Origin: Paraconiothyrium sp. Pb-2020
Lineage: Eukaryota; Ascomycota; Dothideomycetes; Pleosporales; Didymosphaeriaceae
Direction of reading: 5' to 3'
DNA length: 64,000 bases
Assembly: GCA_022419385.1 (NCBI GenBank)
Contig: JAJUBI010000003.1
Span: forward strand, 4,216,001 to 4,280,000
The notes beneath the pieces are model-generated. The model did not search any database. It was not told the DNA's origin and saw nothing but the letters and a program-made list of their open reading frames with translations. Below, piece after piece: positions 47,790 to 59,371 of this stretch. The position numbers were made by a program, and so were the translations under genes. Position 1 is the stretch's first letter; the number at the start of each line of letters is the position of its first letter.

Positions 47790-50700
47790 ATGTCGGCCCC
47801 CTCCAGCGAGGGTCGACTCTCTACGTCGTCCATGCCCTCAATCACGTCCTCCCCGACGCTGAATTCGAGATACTCCGGAGCGTACGCAGATAATGGGGAG
47901 GGCAGCTCGTCGCAACCACCTAGCCTGGCAGGGTCGAGGGAGAACAGCGGAGGGAGGAACAACGCCTATGAGGAACAGTCGCGAAATGCCGGAAGTCCTT
48001 TGCAAGAGGAGGCTGTTAGGGAGCGCGACTTTGCGCAGCGCAAGCGGAATCGCAGGTCTGGAGGCTTCCTTTTGGACTCCGCTTTCTCCAGTGGACCGCG
48101 GAGCCGCCAACCTCAACTCAGCGGACATGGCAAGGATGAAAAGGGCAAGCAAATTCCGCGTCATAGCCAGACGAACAAACGAAGCGAGCACGAAGAGAGA
48201 TATGCAGCAAATAGCATCGCGAGCGGTTCGCCTTTGTCGCGGGAGGTCAGAATGGTTGATGGAGGGCCTGCGGACGCGAATCCGAGGGAAGACTCCGTTG
48301 ATACTAAAGACCATGCGTCGGATAGTGTACATGTCAGAAAGACAAGACCGGGTGGACCTGCGATACCCGCGACTGCGCACGACCGAGAACAGTACTCTGA
48401 TGCTACGACAGCACGGCCCGCCTTCGATCCGAATCAAATCGTACACATGGCTCTGAGCCTGAATGAGAGTCGCCGGCGGAACCTGAGTGCTGGCCAGCTG
48501 CTCACTCCACAGGCACAAGCCACATCTGGCCGTCGTCCGAGCGAAAGTTTCAAAAGTCCTGGCACTGGAAGCACTCACTTGAGGCAGTACCTGAACGATC
48601 AGCGAAGAATATCCCGAAACATCTCTCCATTCGGCGATAGATCTCCTGGGCGACACATGGACATGTCAGCGCAACGCAGAGGGTCGGTGTTGATACAGAG
48701 GCAGCTTGGCAAAGAGCCGGGCGAAGCAACATGGCAGCGAGTGGAGAAGGCTCGCGCGTTCATTGAGTTAAGGATAGAATACCTGAGGCTTCTCGAATTC
48801 CTCCCTCCGCTCAAACCTGACTCTACTGCGCCTGGTAACTTCGTGGTCACGGCAAACAACGTCCCGGGCAGTCCACATGCACAATTGACACGGGTCCCCT
48901 CGTACGCGAACAAACATCATGAACTAGGTCGACCTTATAATCCTTTACAAGTGTTACGGAATCGTCGCAGCAGAGCACGGGAGAGAAGAGGTTTCGAGCA
49001 CCCGCCAGAAGAGTTTACAGACGTGGAACAGGTTCACAAATGGGTGGACAGGGTAGAAGAAGCTGCACGATCTTTTATGTACCGCCAACTCGATGGAGTA
49101 GCTTTGCCTAGACTTCACGAGGACCATGGGACAGCAGCTGAATCTTCGAAGCCCGCTAGACCCAACAAAATCTGGATATTCAATTCCGAGGAGCTGCTTG
49201 CAGATGCGCACTGGCTCGAGCATGGCGACAATAAGACGATCGTGGAAGACCGCTACGGACGTAAAATCTTTCCACCGAAGGAACCTCAGAAGCAAGACCT
49301 CTTATCAGCCCGCGCTAGCAAAGAGTACTCCGAGAAACGAAGGAGAAGTTTGGTCGAGGGCATTGTAGCGGATAACCACAACACAACTGGAGACGAAAGC
49401 GAAGCTCTGAGCGAACGTGGCCGCAAACGCAGGCTCCTACCCACCTTCAACCGTGCGGACAGTCCGAAACACCGAAAACATAACTGGATCGGATCGAAGC
49501 AGGAGGCTGGAAGTGACACAGACTCTACTGATTCTGACTCTGATTTGGAGAAACGCCGGTCGCGGAAGACTCAGCAAATGGTGGAAGGAGACAACGAGAC
49601 CGGTGCACTGAAGCTCAGGATGAAACATCTCATGGAGCGGGAGGCCAAAGAGACGCATAAGGCGGAGACCCCACTATTATTTACGCCGGACACCCCGAAC
49701 AAATGGGGACTGGAGACTGCTGACAGTCATGATGAAAAGGGCATACGAAGTTCTTTCGAAGTGTTAGATTCGGCGAATGGGTCTGTCAAGGTGAGATTAG
49801 ACGGGCTCAAGTTGCCCCCGAAACAGCGAAATGATCCTGAGTTGTCGAAAGATCCGTCAAAAGAGTATAGATCATCATTCGAGGAGTTCGACAGCACAGC
49901 ACCAAACACCCCGATCCACCCAAGGCACTATCCGCATATCGATGGCGACTCGTCACCACCACCAAGTCGCGCTGGTTCGCAGAAGAAGCCAAAGAAGAGC
50001 AAGCTGGACTTCCTGCGCTCTGAGGAGAGCAAAGCGAAGCATGAACATGACCACCTTGTGCCAGATTCGGCTGGGCCAGACAAGAAGCGTAGCTCTCGCA
50101 ATACTAGTGAAGAGGTTGAAGAAAGCACTGGTATTGGGTCTGCGATATGGGCCGCCCCCGGCGCAGTCAAAAACTTTCTGGGACATCGTAAGAACGACAG
50201 CGCTAATAGTCTGACAAGTCCCATTAAAGACAAAGATCGGAGGGAACTGAAGGAGCCGCCATCTGCCGTCACGAGGTTCATCAAAGGCGTGAAGAACGAG
50301 GGCTCAAAAATGGGAGGTTTCATCTTCCGCAAAGACGGAGCGACAGACGATTCAGACACAGATGCAGCATCTGACCGTGTCGTCGCCCCTGAATCCGAGA
50401 CAGACGAAGAGGTCGGCTCCCTCCGCCGTAGAAATCGGCCCAACCTCGCGCGGAGCACAACTGCCGAGACTACAGACAGCATCACTTCGAAGACGTCAAA
50501 GAAGGGCACTGGCTACCACCTCGAACTCCCTTCTTTCCGCTCCTCCTACCAGAACCAATCCAAGATAGACGAGGACAGCGGCTCAGAGCTCTCCGACAAC
50601 CACATCGCCCGCCAGGCCCGCGAAACGGCGAAGAATCGCTCTCCACGCTTCGACAAGCTTGCTCCCCCCGGTCTTGATCTCTCCCGCATATCATCCACAT

Positions 50701-51536
50701 CATCCACATCCCCATCCGCAAGCCAAGATCGAATCTCTAAGCTCCTCGCCCGTCCCGGCGGCGTCGGCCACGCAGGGCTCCCCGTAACCTCCCTCGCCAA
50801 GGACAGACAGTCTCCCTCCAGCACCTTCATGAGTCCCAAGCACAAGCCTTCCCGCCCCACCCTCGAGGGCAAGCGCCACTGGAGCATCACAGACAGCCGA
50901 ACGGAGCTCGCCCGCGCCACCAGCACCGCGACCATAGTGTCCCCCAGCGACCTCGCCCGCGTCCGCGCCCTCTTCCTCTGCTCCGGCATCAAAGCCAAGG
51001 AGATAAACCGCCGCGCTCTCGAGGTCCGCGAGAACCCCCCAGCCTTCCTCACAAAAGCTGCTCGCAGCGCAAACGCCGATCTCTACGGCGTGAGCAGAAA
51101 AGAAGAGCACGTCCTCGCAGCGCGCATCCTGACCACGGCCTTCGAAACCCGCATCGAAGATCTCCAATCCGCAGCTCGCCGCTTCCGCGAGGAGACCGTC
51201 GTAGAGTTGCAGAGCCGCATCACGGACATCAAAGCTACCGTCGAAACGTCCCTCTTCGCGCGCGTCCGCGAAGGCGGCGACGAGGCGCTGCAGGTCTCGA
51301 GCAAGGTCAGCGCCGATGCGCCGCTCGCGGTGAAACAGATCACCGACGACATCGAGCACATGATGCGGAGGCGGCGGCGGCGCACGCGCTGGGTGCGGCG
51401 TGTCGGGTGGACGCTGCTCGAGTGGTCGCTGCTGGGGTTTATGTGGTGTGCGTGGCTGGTCGTTACCTTGACGCGCGTCGTCGGTCGCACGGTGTTCTTT
51501 TTCTGGAGTATCGTGAGATGGTTGCTTTGGCTGTAG
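47790..51536 (+). CDS. Large conserved fungal protein with C-terminal membrane anchor, unknown function
   Basis: I do not recognise this 1,248-residue, single-exon protein. Residues 1-300 are Ser/Arg-rich and disordered. A folded island lies at about 305-500, with helical sequence (EATWQRVEKARAFIELRIEY) and stretches such as YNPLQVLRNRRSRARERR and IWIFNSEELLADAHWLEHGD. Residues 500-1040 are charged and low in complexity. A second conserved helical region follows (about 1045-1190, DLARVRALFLCSGIKAKEIN), probably a coiled coil. The end is Arg-rich (MRRRRRRTRWVRR), then two closely spaced hydrophobic helices up to the last residue. This places the protein on a membrane with nearly all of it in the cytosol. 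The gene is convergent with the even larger gene that follows. Confidence 0.8.
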   Translation: MSAPSSEGRLSTSSMPSITSSPTLNSRYSGAYADNGEGSSSQPPSLAGSRENSGGRNNAYEEQSRNAGSPLQEEAVRERDFAQRKRNRRSGGFLLDSAFSSGPRSRQPQLSGHGKDEKGKQIPRHSQTNKRSEHEERYAANSIASGSPLSREVRMVDGGPADANPREDSVDTKDHASDSVHVRKTRPGGPAIPATAHDREQYSDATTARPAFDPNQIVHMALSLNESRRRNLSAGQLLTPQAQATSGRRPSESFKSPGTGSTHLRQYLNDQRRISRNISPFGDRSPGRHMDMSAQRRGSVLIQRQLGKEPGEATWQRVEKARAFIELRIEYLRLLEFLPPLKPDSTAPGNFVVTANNVPGSPHAQLTRVPSYANKHHELGRPYNPLQVLRNRRSRARERRGFEHPPEEFTDVEQVHKWVDRVEEAARSFMYRQLDGVALPRLHEDHGTAAESSKPARPNKIWIFNSEELLADAHWLEHGDNKTIVEDRYGRKIFPPKEPQKQDLLSARASKEYSEKRRRSLVEGIVADNHNTTGDESEALSERGRKRRLLPTFNRADSPKHRKHNWIGSKQEAGSDTDSTDSDSDLEKRRSRKTQQMVEGDNETGALKLRMKHLMEREAKETHKAETPLLFTPDTPNKWGLETADSHDEKGIRSSFEVLDSANGSVKVRLDGLKLPPKQRNDPELSKDPSKEYRSSFEEFDSTAPNTPIHPRHYPHIDGDSSPPPSRAGSQKKPKKSKLDFLRSEESKAKHEHDHLVPDSAGPDKKRSSRNTSEEVEESTGIGSAIWAAPGAVKNFLGHRKNDSANSLTSPIKDKDRRELKEPPSAVTRFIKGVKNEGSKMGGFIFRKDGATDDSDTDAASDRVVAPESETDEEVGSLRRRNRPNLARSTTAETTDSITSKTSKKGTGYHLELPSFRSSYQNQSKIDEDSGSELSDNHIARQARETAKNRSPRFDKLAPPGLDLSRISSTSSTSPSASQDRISKLLARPGGVGHAGLPVTSLAKDRQSPSSTFMSPKHKPSRPTLEGKRHWSITDSRTELARATSTATIVSPSDLARVRALFLCSGIKAKEINRRALEVRENPPAFLTKAARSANADLYGVSRKEEHVLAARILTTAFETRIEDLQSAARRFREETVVELQSRITDIKATVETSLFARVREGGDEALQVSSKVSADAPLAVKQITDDIEHMMRRRRRRTRWVRRVGWTLLEWSLLGFMWCAWLVVTLTRVVGRTVFFFWSIVRWLLWL

Positions 51537-52024
51537 GACGCTCGTTCTATGCCATTGCGGAGTTCTGGAAAGTTTATCTTCTTCGGCACGGTTACGCGTT
51601 TATTGTACGATGAGACAGCGTTTGATACCATTGCATGCTATTCTGGTTGGCTAACCTGACACATGTAATAATATAAGTGAAGGCTCTCTTCCCTTTGCTC
51701 ATACACAAAATTGTAATGTGTAGTATTAAACACGAATTATATATTCTTCTAGTTCCCTTTCAATGTGTAGGAGGGCCTTGTGAATGTGCCCTCACCTTTG
51801 AAATGACAATGATTGCAGATGGTTCTCAAGAAAATTCATATAACTTGGGTACTGCTTTATGTTCACTGAGGTACGAAATCAATCTCTCACGTGTTTGAAG
51901 GCCATTCCCACGTAGCATCTTGCTTGAAGTAAACACATAGATGTGAAGTGCAACGTTCAATTTGCTACAGCGCAATATCTGAATACCACGCCAGAACCAG
52001 TGGTAACTCCCCATCTTCACGCGA
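51537..52024. other. Convergent intergenic region
   Basis: The stretch is 488 nt, AT-richer than its flanks and presumably the 3' UTRs of both large genes. No ORF is called. Confidence 0.5.
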
Positions 52025-55000
52025 TTACGCCCGCTTTCTGAACAGTTTTCTCCTCAAACCTTGGCTCGTCCCCTGTCCCATCGCAACCACTGCTACCTCA
52101 CTCTCCTCGCAGCACCCCTTTCGCTGGCCTCCATCATCCTGCCCTGTCTGTCCAATTCCACCCGTCGGCCCCTCCCGAGCATGTCTTCGTTGCTTATCTT
52201 CACCTCCTGCATCCTTCCTGTCTCGCCACGGCGGCAACTCCGACTTATCTCTTCGCCCCCAGAAGCTCTTGTGTGTTGTTGGCGAATCCGTCTGTGGAGC
52301 TGGGCTTGCTGCGAAGGGATTCCTTCGCTTGGCGTCAGCACGCTGCTGCGCTGGGAACTGTGATCGTGAATCATCCGCTGCCCGGACTAACGATTGACTG
52401 CGCGGTACGTCTGCTCTGGAGGTCTCTCGCGAGAAAATACTTGGTCTTCGGTGCTGTTGTATCGGCGCCTGCGTCTGCTCTAAGACTGGTGACTGTAGTT
52501 GTCCATTTCCATTTCTCGATCGAAGGCCTCCCAAATCATCTCGCGAGATTGGGGTTTGTGAATGTTCCGTTGCCTCTGATTTTGTTCGGGTTTTCTGCAC
52601 GCCCTGCTCGGAATCTTGGACTCGTGAGAACGAATCTGGGTCGACCCTTGTTGATGAAACCTCGCTGGGGGTGCTTTCCGGTCCTGACGGAGCGAGCGTT
52701 GTATCACCAAGGGAGGTTCTTGAAAAATCGATTGCTCTCGTTGCGTCACTTATGCTTCGCGACCTGCTCTGTTGCGATCTTGGCGATCTTGTGCCAGCCG
52801 CTGTTGACGGATGTCTACTCGCAATCGTCCGCCTTTTTCTTCCTTCCTCTCCGAACGCAGACGCTCTCCGCGAGATGTGTCCACTAGTTGTCGCTCTCGA
52901 GAGCTTACATCCCCTCGATTGCGTTCGTGAAGCTCCCGTCTGAGGGGTTCCTATTTTCGGGGTACCCGCTCGCGGCGTCGTGGAGCTTGATTGGAAGCCG
53001 TCTGGGCTTCGACTTGATCGTTGTTTGATGCGGTGTCCGGCTGCCGAGATCGTTCTTGCTGCTTCAACTGGTGATAGCGGCTTGAGGAGCGCGTTGTCGG
53101 GGTTGAGCTTGAGGGCGTGACCCGCTGCAGAGATTCTTCTCGCTGCATCGAGGGCTGAAAAGGTACTCGCACGTGGGATAGTGGTCCTGGCGCGGACGGT
53201 TCGCTCTGTATAAGCTTTTCTACTTGGTAATTTGCTGCTCTCTTCACTGGTACCGTCCGTAAGCTGTCTGAGTCCAAGATCATGGTCTTCCCAGGAATGG
53301 GATTCGGAGGCGGCAGGCCCGAGGTTTTCGTGTGAACTTTCCTCAGTCCGCAGCGCTCGATTGTCTGGCGCTGCCGAGCTTTTAAGTCGCTGATCTACTT
53401 CTTGCCCTTGCGCCCTCTGAGCAGATCCCTCGGGAATATGCGATGCCCGGCGACCTGCGACGCGGCTTGGGCCTTTCTTAGTTGGCTGGCGCCCGATATT
53501 GCCGCTTTTCGTCGAAGGAGCTTTCTGAGCCCACGTTCTTGAAGTCCTGCTCATTGTCCGGCCACATTGGGCGTCCCGGCGGACTAGCTCTGGCTTATTG
53601 GCCTCTTGCGGAACCGCCAGCGGGTGAGAAGGTTGTTTGTCAGTCGGCGTCCGACGAATATGTGGAGGCGCTTCACGCCTAGGAACGGCCTTCGCTTTGT
53701 CACGAAGGTCTTGTCGCGATTGAGGTTGATAGCGAAGGGATTTCGACGGGTGGCTACAAAGGGGTCGCGCATTAACTTCGTTGCGAGAGGGGTAGCTCTG
53801 CCGGGGGGGGCGCTGCCTGTAAGCTGGCGGTGAGAACTCATATCGGGATGACGAAGGTGGTGATTGGCCGAAGTCTCTTCGAACAGGCGCTGCTCCTCGT
53901 CTAGAAGAGGAGGCTCGTCGGACAGAAAGCAGAGGTGGGACTCTGAGATAGTAGTCGTCCTTCCTAGCGAAGGATGATGCTTGTTGGGGAATAGGATCGC
54001 CTCTTCGACGGGGAGTGGAGAAGACAAAGACGGGTGGAGCCACTCTTCGGGCAAGGGAGATAGGGTATCGTCCAGGTGCGGTTGGATAACCTCTTGGCCT
54101 TTGTAGCGTTCCCCCAGGATATCCTGGTGCCGCGGATCGAAAGGGCCGGACTGGCTCACGGTCCCTTTGTGCTGATAGTTTACGCGAGTGATTACGCTGA
54201 ACACGCGAAACTGGCTGCGGGTCAGCTTTAGGTTTGCTGCCGAACCCAAAGACGCCCGCTTTTGACTTAGTCATTGGCTCCTGTTTGGGCTTGGGAGGCG
54301 GTGCGTGGGTGTCTGGCTTGGTCCACCTTGGAGTGTCTCGTACTGGATATTCAGGGGCTGGAGGTCGTTGTTGATCTGGTGGGAGGTTAACACCGTAGTT
54401 GGATATCCGGGAATTGCCTTTGCGAGCAGTAGGCATCATCTTCTTCGGAGCATACTGGGTAGGAGGGGCAACGATCCCCGGAGCCGCTGAACTAGGTTTC
54501 CTCTGCTTTTCCACAACTACAGTCAGCACGCGAGGGATTATGCTTCGACATCTTGGCGCAGCAGTTGCTACGCGCTCTAATAGTGGCGTAAGTGACTGCG
54601 GACCTCGAGAAAAGTCGGCGGCAGAAGGCCTATTAAGCCGACTAGGCTCCTGAACCAGGTTTTCTTCAGTAGGGAGTGTGGGACGTTCCGCAACACGAAT
54701 CAAAGGCGCGACTAAAGTCTCATTCGGAACGAGCTCAGCCTCAGGTGAAGGCGTTGTTGGCTGCCATTCGGGTACGGAATCACTTGGCTGGCTCGAACAA
54801 ATTGCAGTAGGAGTATAGAACGCTGTAGGCTCATCTTGAATCCGCCCTGTTTCCTCGTAAAACAGAACATCTCCAACGGTAGACAGACGGCCGTGGTAGA
54901 TATCTAAAACAGCCAATGGTTCATCGAGCACATGAAATTGCGTGGAAGGAGAAGAGGCTCGACCTGCTCCTATTTCCGGCTCCGCGTTCCTTTGAAGAAG

Positions 55001-58000
55001 GCCAAATGATGACCAACCAGGCGTGCCCTGATGTGACACGCCAGTCGCATATCGCTGAATGGGCTGGTCCTCTTCCGAAGGTGCTCGCTCACTGGGAACT
55101 GGAGTAACCTTCCTTTCGACTCGAGTCGGCTCGTCAATACTCTGTCGCGACATGGCGGATGCAGCTCGTCGTAGTAACGGCTGTTCCTCCTTTGGAGGTG
55201 CTTGTTCCGTAGACTTGCGCGTAGCCTTCTTTTCCAATTCAGTTGGTTGACAGGTTGCAACTCGCTCTACCATTAGCCATTCCGGCGACTGACTCGGTTG
55301 CCGTTCTAGGATCCTTTTCGAAGTCGCAGCGCATTGTGGTGACACGACTTCTTCATTTCCACTTGCCGTTTGTTCGGTTGGTACACGAATTGTCTTGATT
55401 TCTAGCTCAGTGAGCCGCCTCCTTATCATCTGGCCAACGACTGGGACTTGAAAATCATCAATTTCCGATTCGGGCGTTGCCTCGGTGCATTGCTTCGTTG
55501 TCGTTTTGCGAATGACAGATGGTCTAAAGGTATCAATTTCCGGCTCGGGCTCTGGGCTAAGAAAATGTTCACTCCGTCGCCTGGTCGTCACTCTGCGGAC
55601 AACCCGACGCTGGAAGTAATCAAGCTCCGGCTCAAGTTCCGGCGTCACAAGTCCAGTCACGATTTCGACTGCATAGTCCGGCTGTTCTTCAATCTGAATA
55701 GCTTCTTCAATCTCAGAATTATCTGGTTCTGGTGCAAGGCTTATGGGAGATCCTGCTCGCTCTTCACGATATTTGACTTCCTCGCTCCTCAGCTCCGGTG
55801 AAAAGTCAAGGGTATATTGCGGCTGCTCTTCAGCATCTCCAGAAGCTTCGACTTCCTCAGTTCCAAGAGTTGTTGCAAGGTGGACCGCCGGTAAGGACTC
55901 CATGACGGCAGTGCTAGAGTCGATAGCATCGGTCAGCTCGGGTTCTGCGCACTCGAGCCATGCTTGGATCTCTTCTGGCGGTATGGCTTCTATCTCTAGC
56001 ACGCCTTGCGGAATCCTCGACATTCGCCGAGACTGCGTTGAGACGCAAGTAAAGACATTGCTCAATCGCCTCTTGTTGATCTCGTGATCGATCATCCTCG
56101 GTACCTCTTCGAAAACGGAGTCAACGGACTTATTCCGAAACCGAGTCAAATTCCTGGAGAGATTGGCACTCACTCTGCTAGGCGCACGGTCGCCGGGGTC
56201 GATGGTCGTCGAGGATCGATCAAGATGAACAACAAGATCATCGACGATTGTGTCGAGCTCATCCATGAGTTGACTCTGCGTCTCAGAAAGCTGAGTCAGT
56301 TGCTTACGGGTGTTCTGTAGCCACGCGTCTTCAGTCTTTTGCGTTTTCCCTGACTTGAAACTAGTCGCCTTCCGCAAGACCGGTGCATGTAACTCTTCTT
56401 TCTCAAACTTTTCGACCACCGGTTCCAGCACCGAGCTGCGCCTTGACACAGGGAAGCGTTTAGGGGAGTGTTCCATCGGCGCTGCCTCAAACTTGGCATC
56501 ATCTTCCGCTGTGTACTTTTGATCAAGATCTATACCCAAATCGTCGGCAGCAGATTTGACTAGGTCAACAAGTTCTGGAGCAGATTTTATGCTCTCAAGT
56601 AGCCACGCCAGAGTATCATTCATGTTGGGACCGAGCTGGCCGGGCGCTCCGACATTCAGCTTCTCAGCAGCCTTGGGCGGTACATACGAGCAGGGCGGTT
56701 GCTAATCGCACACCTGCTGAACTGGTTGATATACAATCCGGGAGGGCTGACAGACGTGGTCGCATACAAGACGCTGGCAAACGTTGCGGCAAGCTCCGGT
56801 ACAAGAAGCACCATACTCACAGCGCTTTACGAGGTCTTCCGAGATTCGTCGAAGTTGTGTAAGGTTCTGTCGACTAGACTCGACATTGTTAATGACTTTC
56901 TGCAGAGCATTATGATGCTCTTCGAGAATAGAGTCAATGATGTATCCCAATTCTTGAGCCAAGGTATCTCTACATTTGTCGCTAGAGATGCACTCCGAAT
57001 GATGCAGCCAACGGCGCCTGCTGTCCTTATTGAAGCTTTGTGCGCTGCTGGTAGAGGACTGGGTTGCGGCTTGCCTCCTTGAGCGATGGTGCTTCGGCGT
57101 CGTAGGCAGAGGAGGTGCTATGGCTCGACACTGGCTACACAGCTTTCTTGCAGCTTCTTCGCGAGGCTCGATTGCTGATATAGTCGAGAAGTGACCGCAA
57201 GCACGCTTTGTCCAGTTACCACGGTCCTGCAGTGGTGCCTTGGAAGCTTGGAATGTTGAGCCAGGCTTGATGCGCGCTCCGGGAAAAGCGAAGTCCTGAG
57301 TCTTCCGTCGGCCATAGCCAGCACGCCAGTCAACATGGTCGGGGATTTCAACAGAGTAATAACCCTCCTCTACATCGACGTTTGCACTTGGATTGGCGGC
57401 CTGGGTAGTTGTCCGTTCTGTGAGGCTATGATGGGAGCTGGAGCCGTCGTGGCTAAGACTTTTTGCAGCAATCTCCTCAAGCTTCTCGATCGTCGGTTGG
57501 GGTTCGCCAAAGTTGTGCACATATGTCTCGAAATCGTTACTCAGATCCTCAGGTTCACACATGCTTGGCCTCCGCCTAGATGGTCGCACGGACTCGTCAG
57601 CATCACTTTCCTGATCTATTGGGGCACTGTGAGATTCCTAACGCGGGCTGCTCTTAGTCAGGGTTACGCTACGAGATTGTCGCTTAGTGAACGGACTTTG
57701 TCGTAAGTCCTTTTGCTGGTCCTTGTCTGCGGTTCCGCGGTCGAATTGGCTTGCAAACCTTCGAACACCTTTACCAGTCTGCGGGTGATGGGCTTGTCCG
57801 GCCTGCTTTGGTTCGATTGATGGACTAGCTTTTTCTGTCTTAGCAGTGGATGACTTCCGGATCGAACGGTGCCTCACTGTTCCATCAGAGGAGGGTGGCT
57901 GCTCTAAGTGTGCAGAATCTCCTATTGTACTACGAGCAGCCTCAGAGATACCGTCAAGCCGGTTTCGCTGTACAACCGAGCGCTCAACACCCCTCAGCGG

Positions 58001-59017
58001 CTTTGCCTGTGGGTTTGGCTCCGTGGACACATTCGTAGACCTCCTGTGGGCCGAGGCTGACGTTTCTGCGGCATAGAGGGCTTCTGAGATGGTTCGCTCT
58101 GCGACGTCTGTGGAACGCTTAGACGAAAATCGTTGTCGAACTAGTCTTTCGCCATCGTCAACTCCAGTAGGGGTCCTCACGACGGCTTTTGGCCTGGAAT
58201 CGTCCGCCTTCGCTCTCGTGAACGGATTGGTACGCTGAGCTGACTGTCTTCGCTCGGTAGCCTCCGTCTGTGGTCTTGGGATAGGCAAGGCAGCACTAGG
58301 TATTTGCCGTCTTGTCGACCTGTCCTTCGCAGCACGTGCTTCTTCGTTGCTACCGGTAAACCGCATGACAGAACCGACTTTGGACGGTTGCTGCTTGGGC
58401 CTGGAGTCGACGGAGGTGTTCTTGGAAATGTTGGCGGTCCCTGCAAACGGAAAAGGAGGATCCTTTCGAGATTCCGAGGCTTTAGTCTCGAAAAAATTCT
58501 TCGCATCCTTGACGGAAACTGCCTTTTGTGGCGGTCTTGCTGGAGGGAGAGAAGGTGGCTCTGGAGGGCCATCAACAGAGACTTGTCGCTCGGGCGCAAG
58601 CGGAGGGGCAGGGCGTGTGATAAATCTGAACGAACCAGATGTTCTTGGGCGTCCGCCCATGTTGCTTCCGAGCTGTGAGGGCGGGCCTGATTGCGGCGTT
58701 CTTCGCCCTCTGTCGGGATGCTCGACATTGTCCAGGATTCTGCCATAGGGGTTCTTGCCCGTCAAGTACGATGGCGACTTCGGCCTGCCAGGAGTCGTCT
58801 GGGGAGCAGAAAGATTGTTTGATGGCGGAAGCGGCTGGGGCTGGGACTCCAACGTTCGTTGTAAGGAGGATTGTAATTGCTCAGTGGTACTCCGTAGCGC
58901 CCGCGCAGACAAGTCGTCTACAGGACGCTTCCCTTGAGTCGCGGGCTGGCTGCGAAGCCCGGTCTTCGTCGAAGGAGGAGCGGAGCTTGATGCAGATAGG
59001 CCAGTGCCACGTCGCAT
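52025..59017 (-). CDS. Giant disordered protein (about 2,200 residues), unknown function
   Basis: I do not recognise the family. I read three coding blocks as one gene: 59017 to about 57.7 kb (from the ATG of MRRGTGLSASSSAPPSTKTG), about 57.6 kb to 56768, and 56701-52025. The junction 56702-56767 is a good 66-nt GT-AG intron (donor GTATGC). The first junction is uncertain because the two blocks share one frame, separated by a TAG at 57638-57640. Most of the chain is Ser/Arg/Pro/Glu-rich. A Cys-bearing, possibly folded part spans the second block (DHVDWRAGYGRRKTQDFAFP, RACGHFSTI, KLCSQC) and a helical part follows (SIIDSILEEHHNALQKVINN-like), ending in a CxxxxC-rich stretch. The third block has degenerate PEPEPEID-type repeats and two AAR-ISAAGH motifs. 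Confidence 0.7.
53060..53180 (-). repeat. Duplicated ISAAGH protein motif in the giant protein
   Basis: The minus-strand frame reads DAARRISAAGHALK and, shortly after, EAARTISAAGHRIK. These are two near-identical copies of a short helical motif about 30 residues apart, inside otherwise disordered sequence. A short motif kept in duplicate suggests a binding element. Confidence 0.7.
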
Positions 59018-59371
59018 GTGGTGTGGACGATGGGACGGAAGACTTACACTGGAGACGTGAGATCCAAGTGAATGCAGCTGTAGCGTTGACGTCTTGTGAC
59101 AGAAGCGCACGTAGGAATATAGGATGGAGGAAACAAGTAAGAGAAACTAGGACCAGAGGTAAGACATGAAAGATTTGATTGAGTGCACTCAACCGGGTGT
59201 GTAAGAGGAAGAGAAGAATGGGCGAGATGACCCAGGGAAGTGTTTTGCTATTTCAAGCACCTTCTATATTTTGGCCGCATGTGAGAAGCACCATGGAAGG
59301 CACCTCCCGCTCCCTGCTAGTGTACAACGTCACGCAATAAAATGCCGGAGGAAAGCACACTATTTACACAA
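59018..59371. other. Promoter of the giant gene and 3' side of ATP16
   Basis: The stretch is 354 nt. The frame of the giant protein stays open upstream to a GTG at 59110, and a GTAAGT lies near 59048, so a small additional first exon is possible. Confidence 0.4.

Noticed and set aside
57638..57640. Readthrough or selenocysteine-like recoding at the TAG
   Set aside because: No supporting context such as a conserved downstream stem can be seen. An intron or a gene split is a simpler explanation, so it is kept only as an open question.
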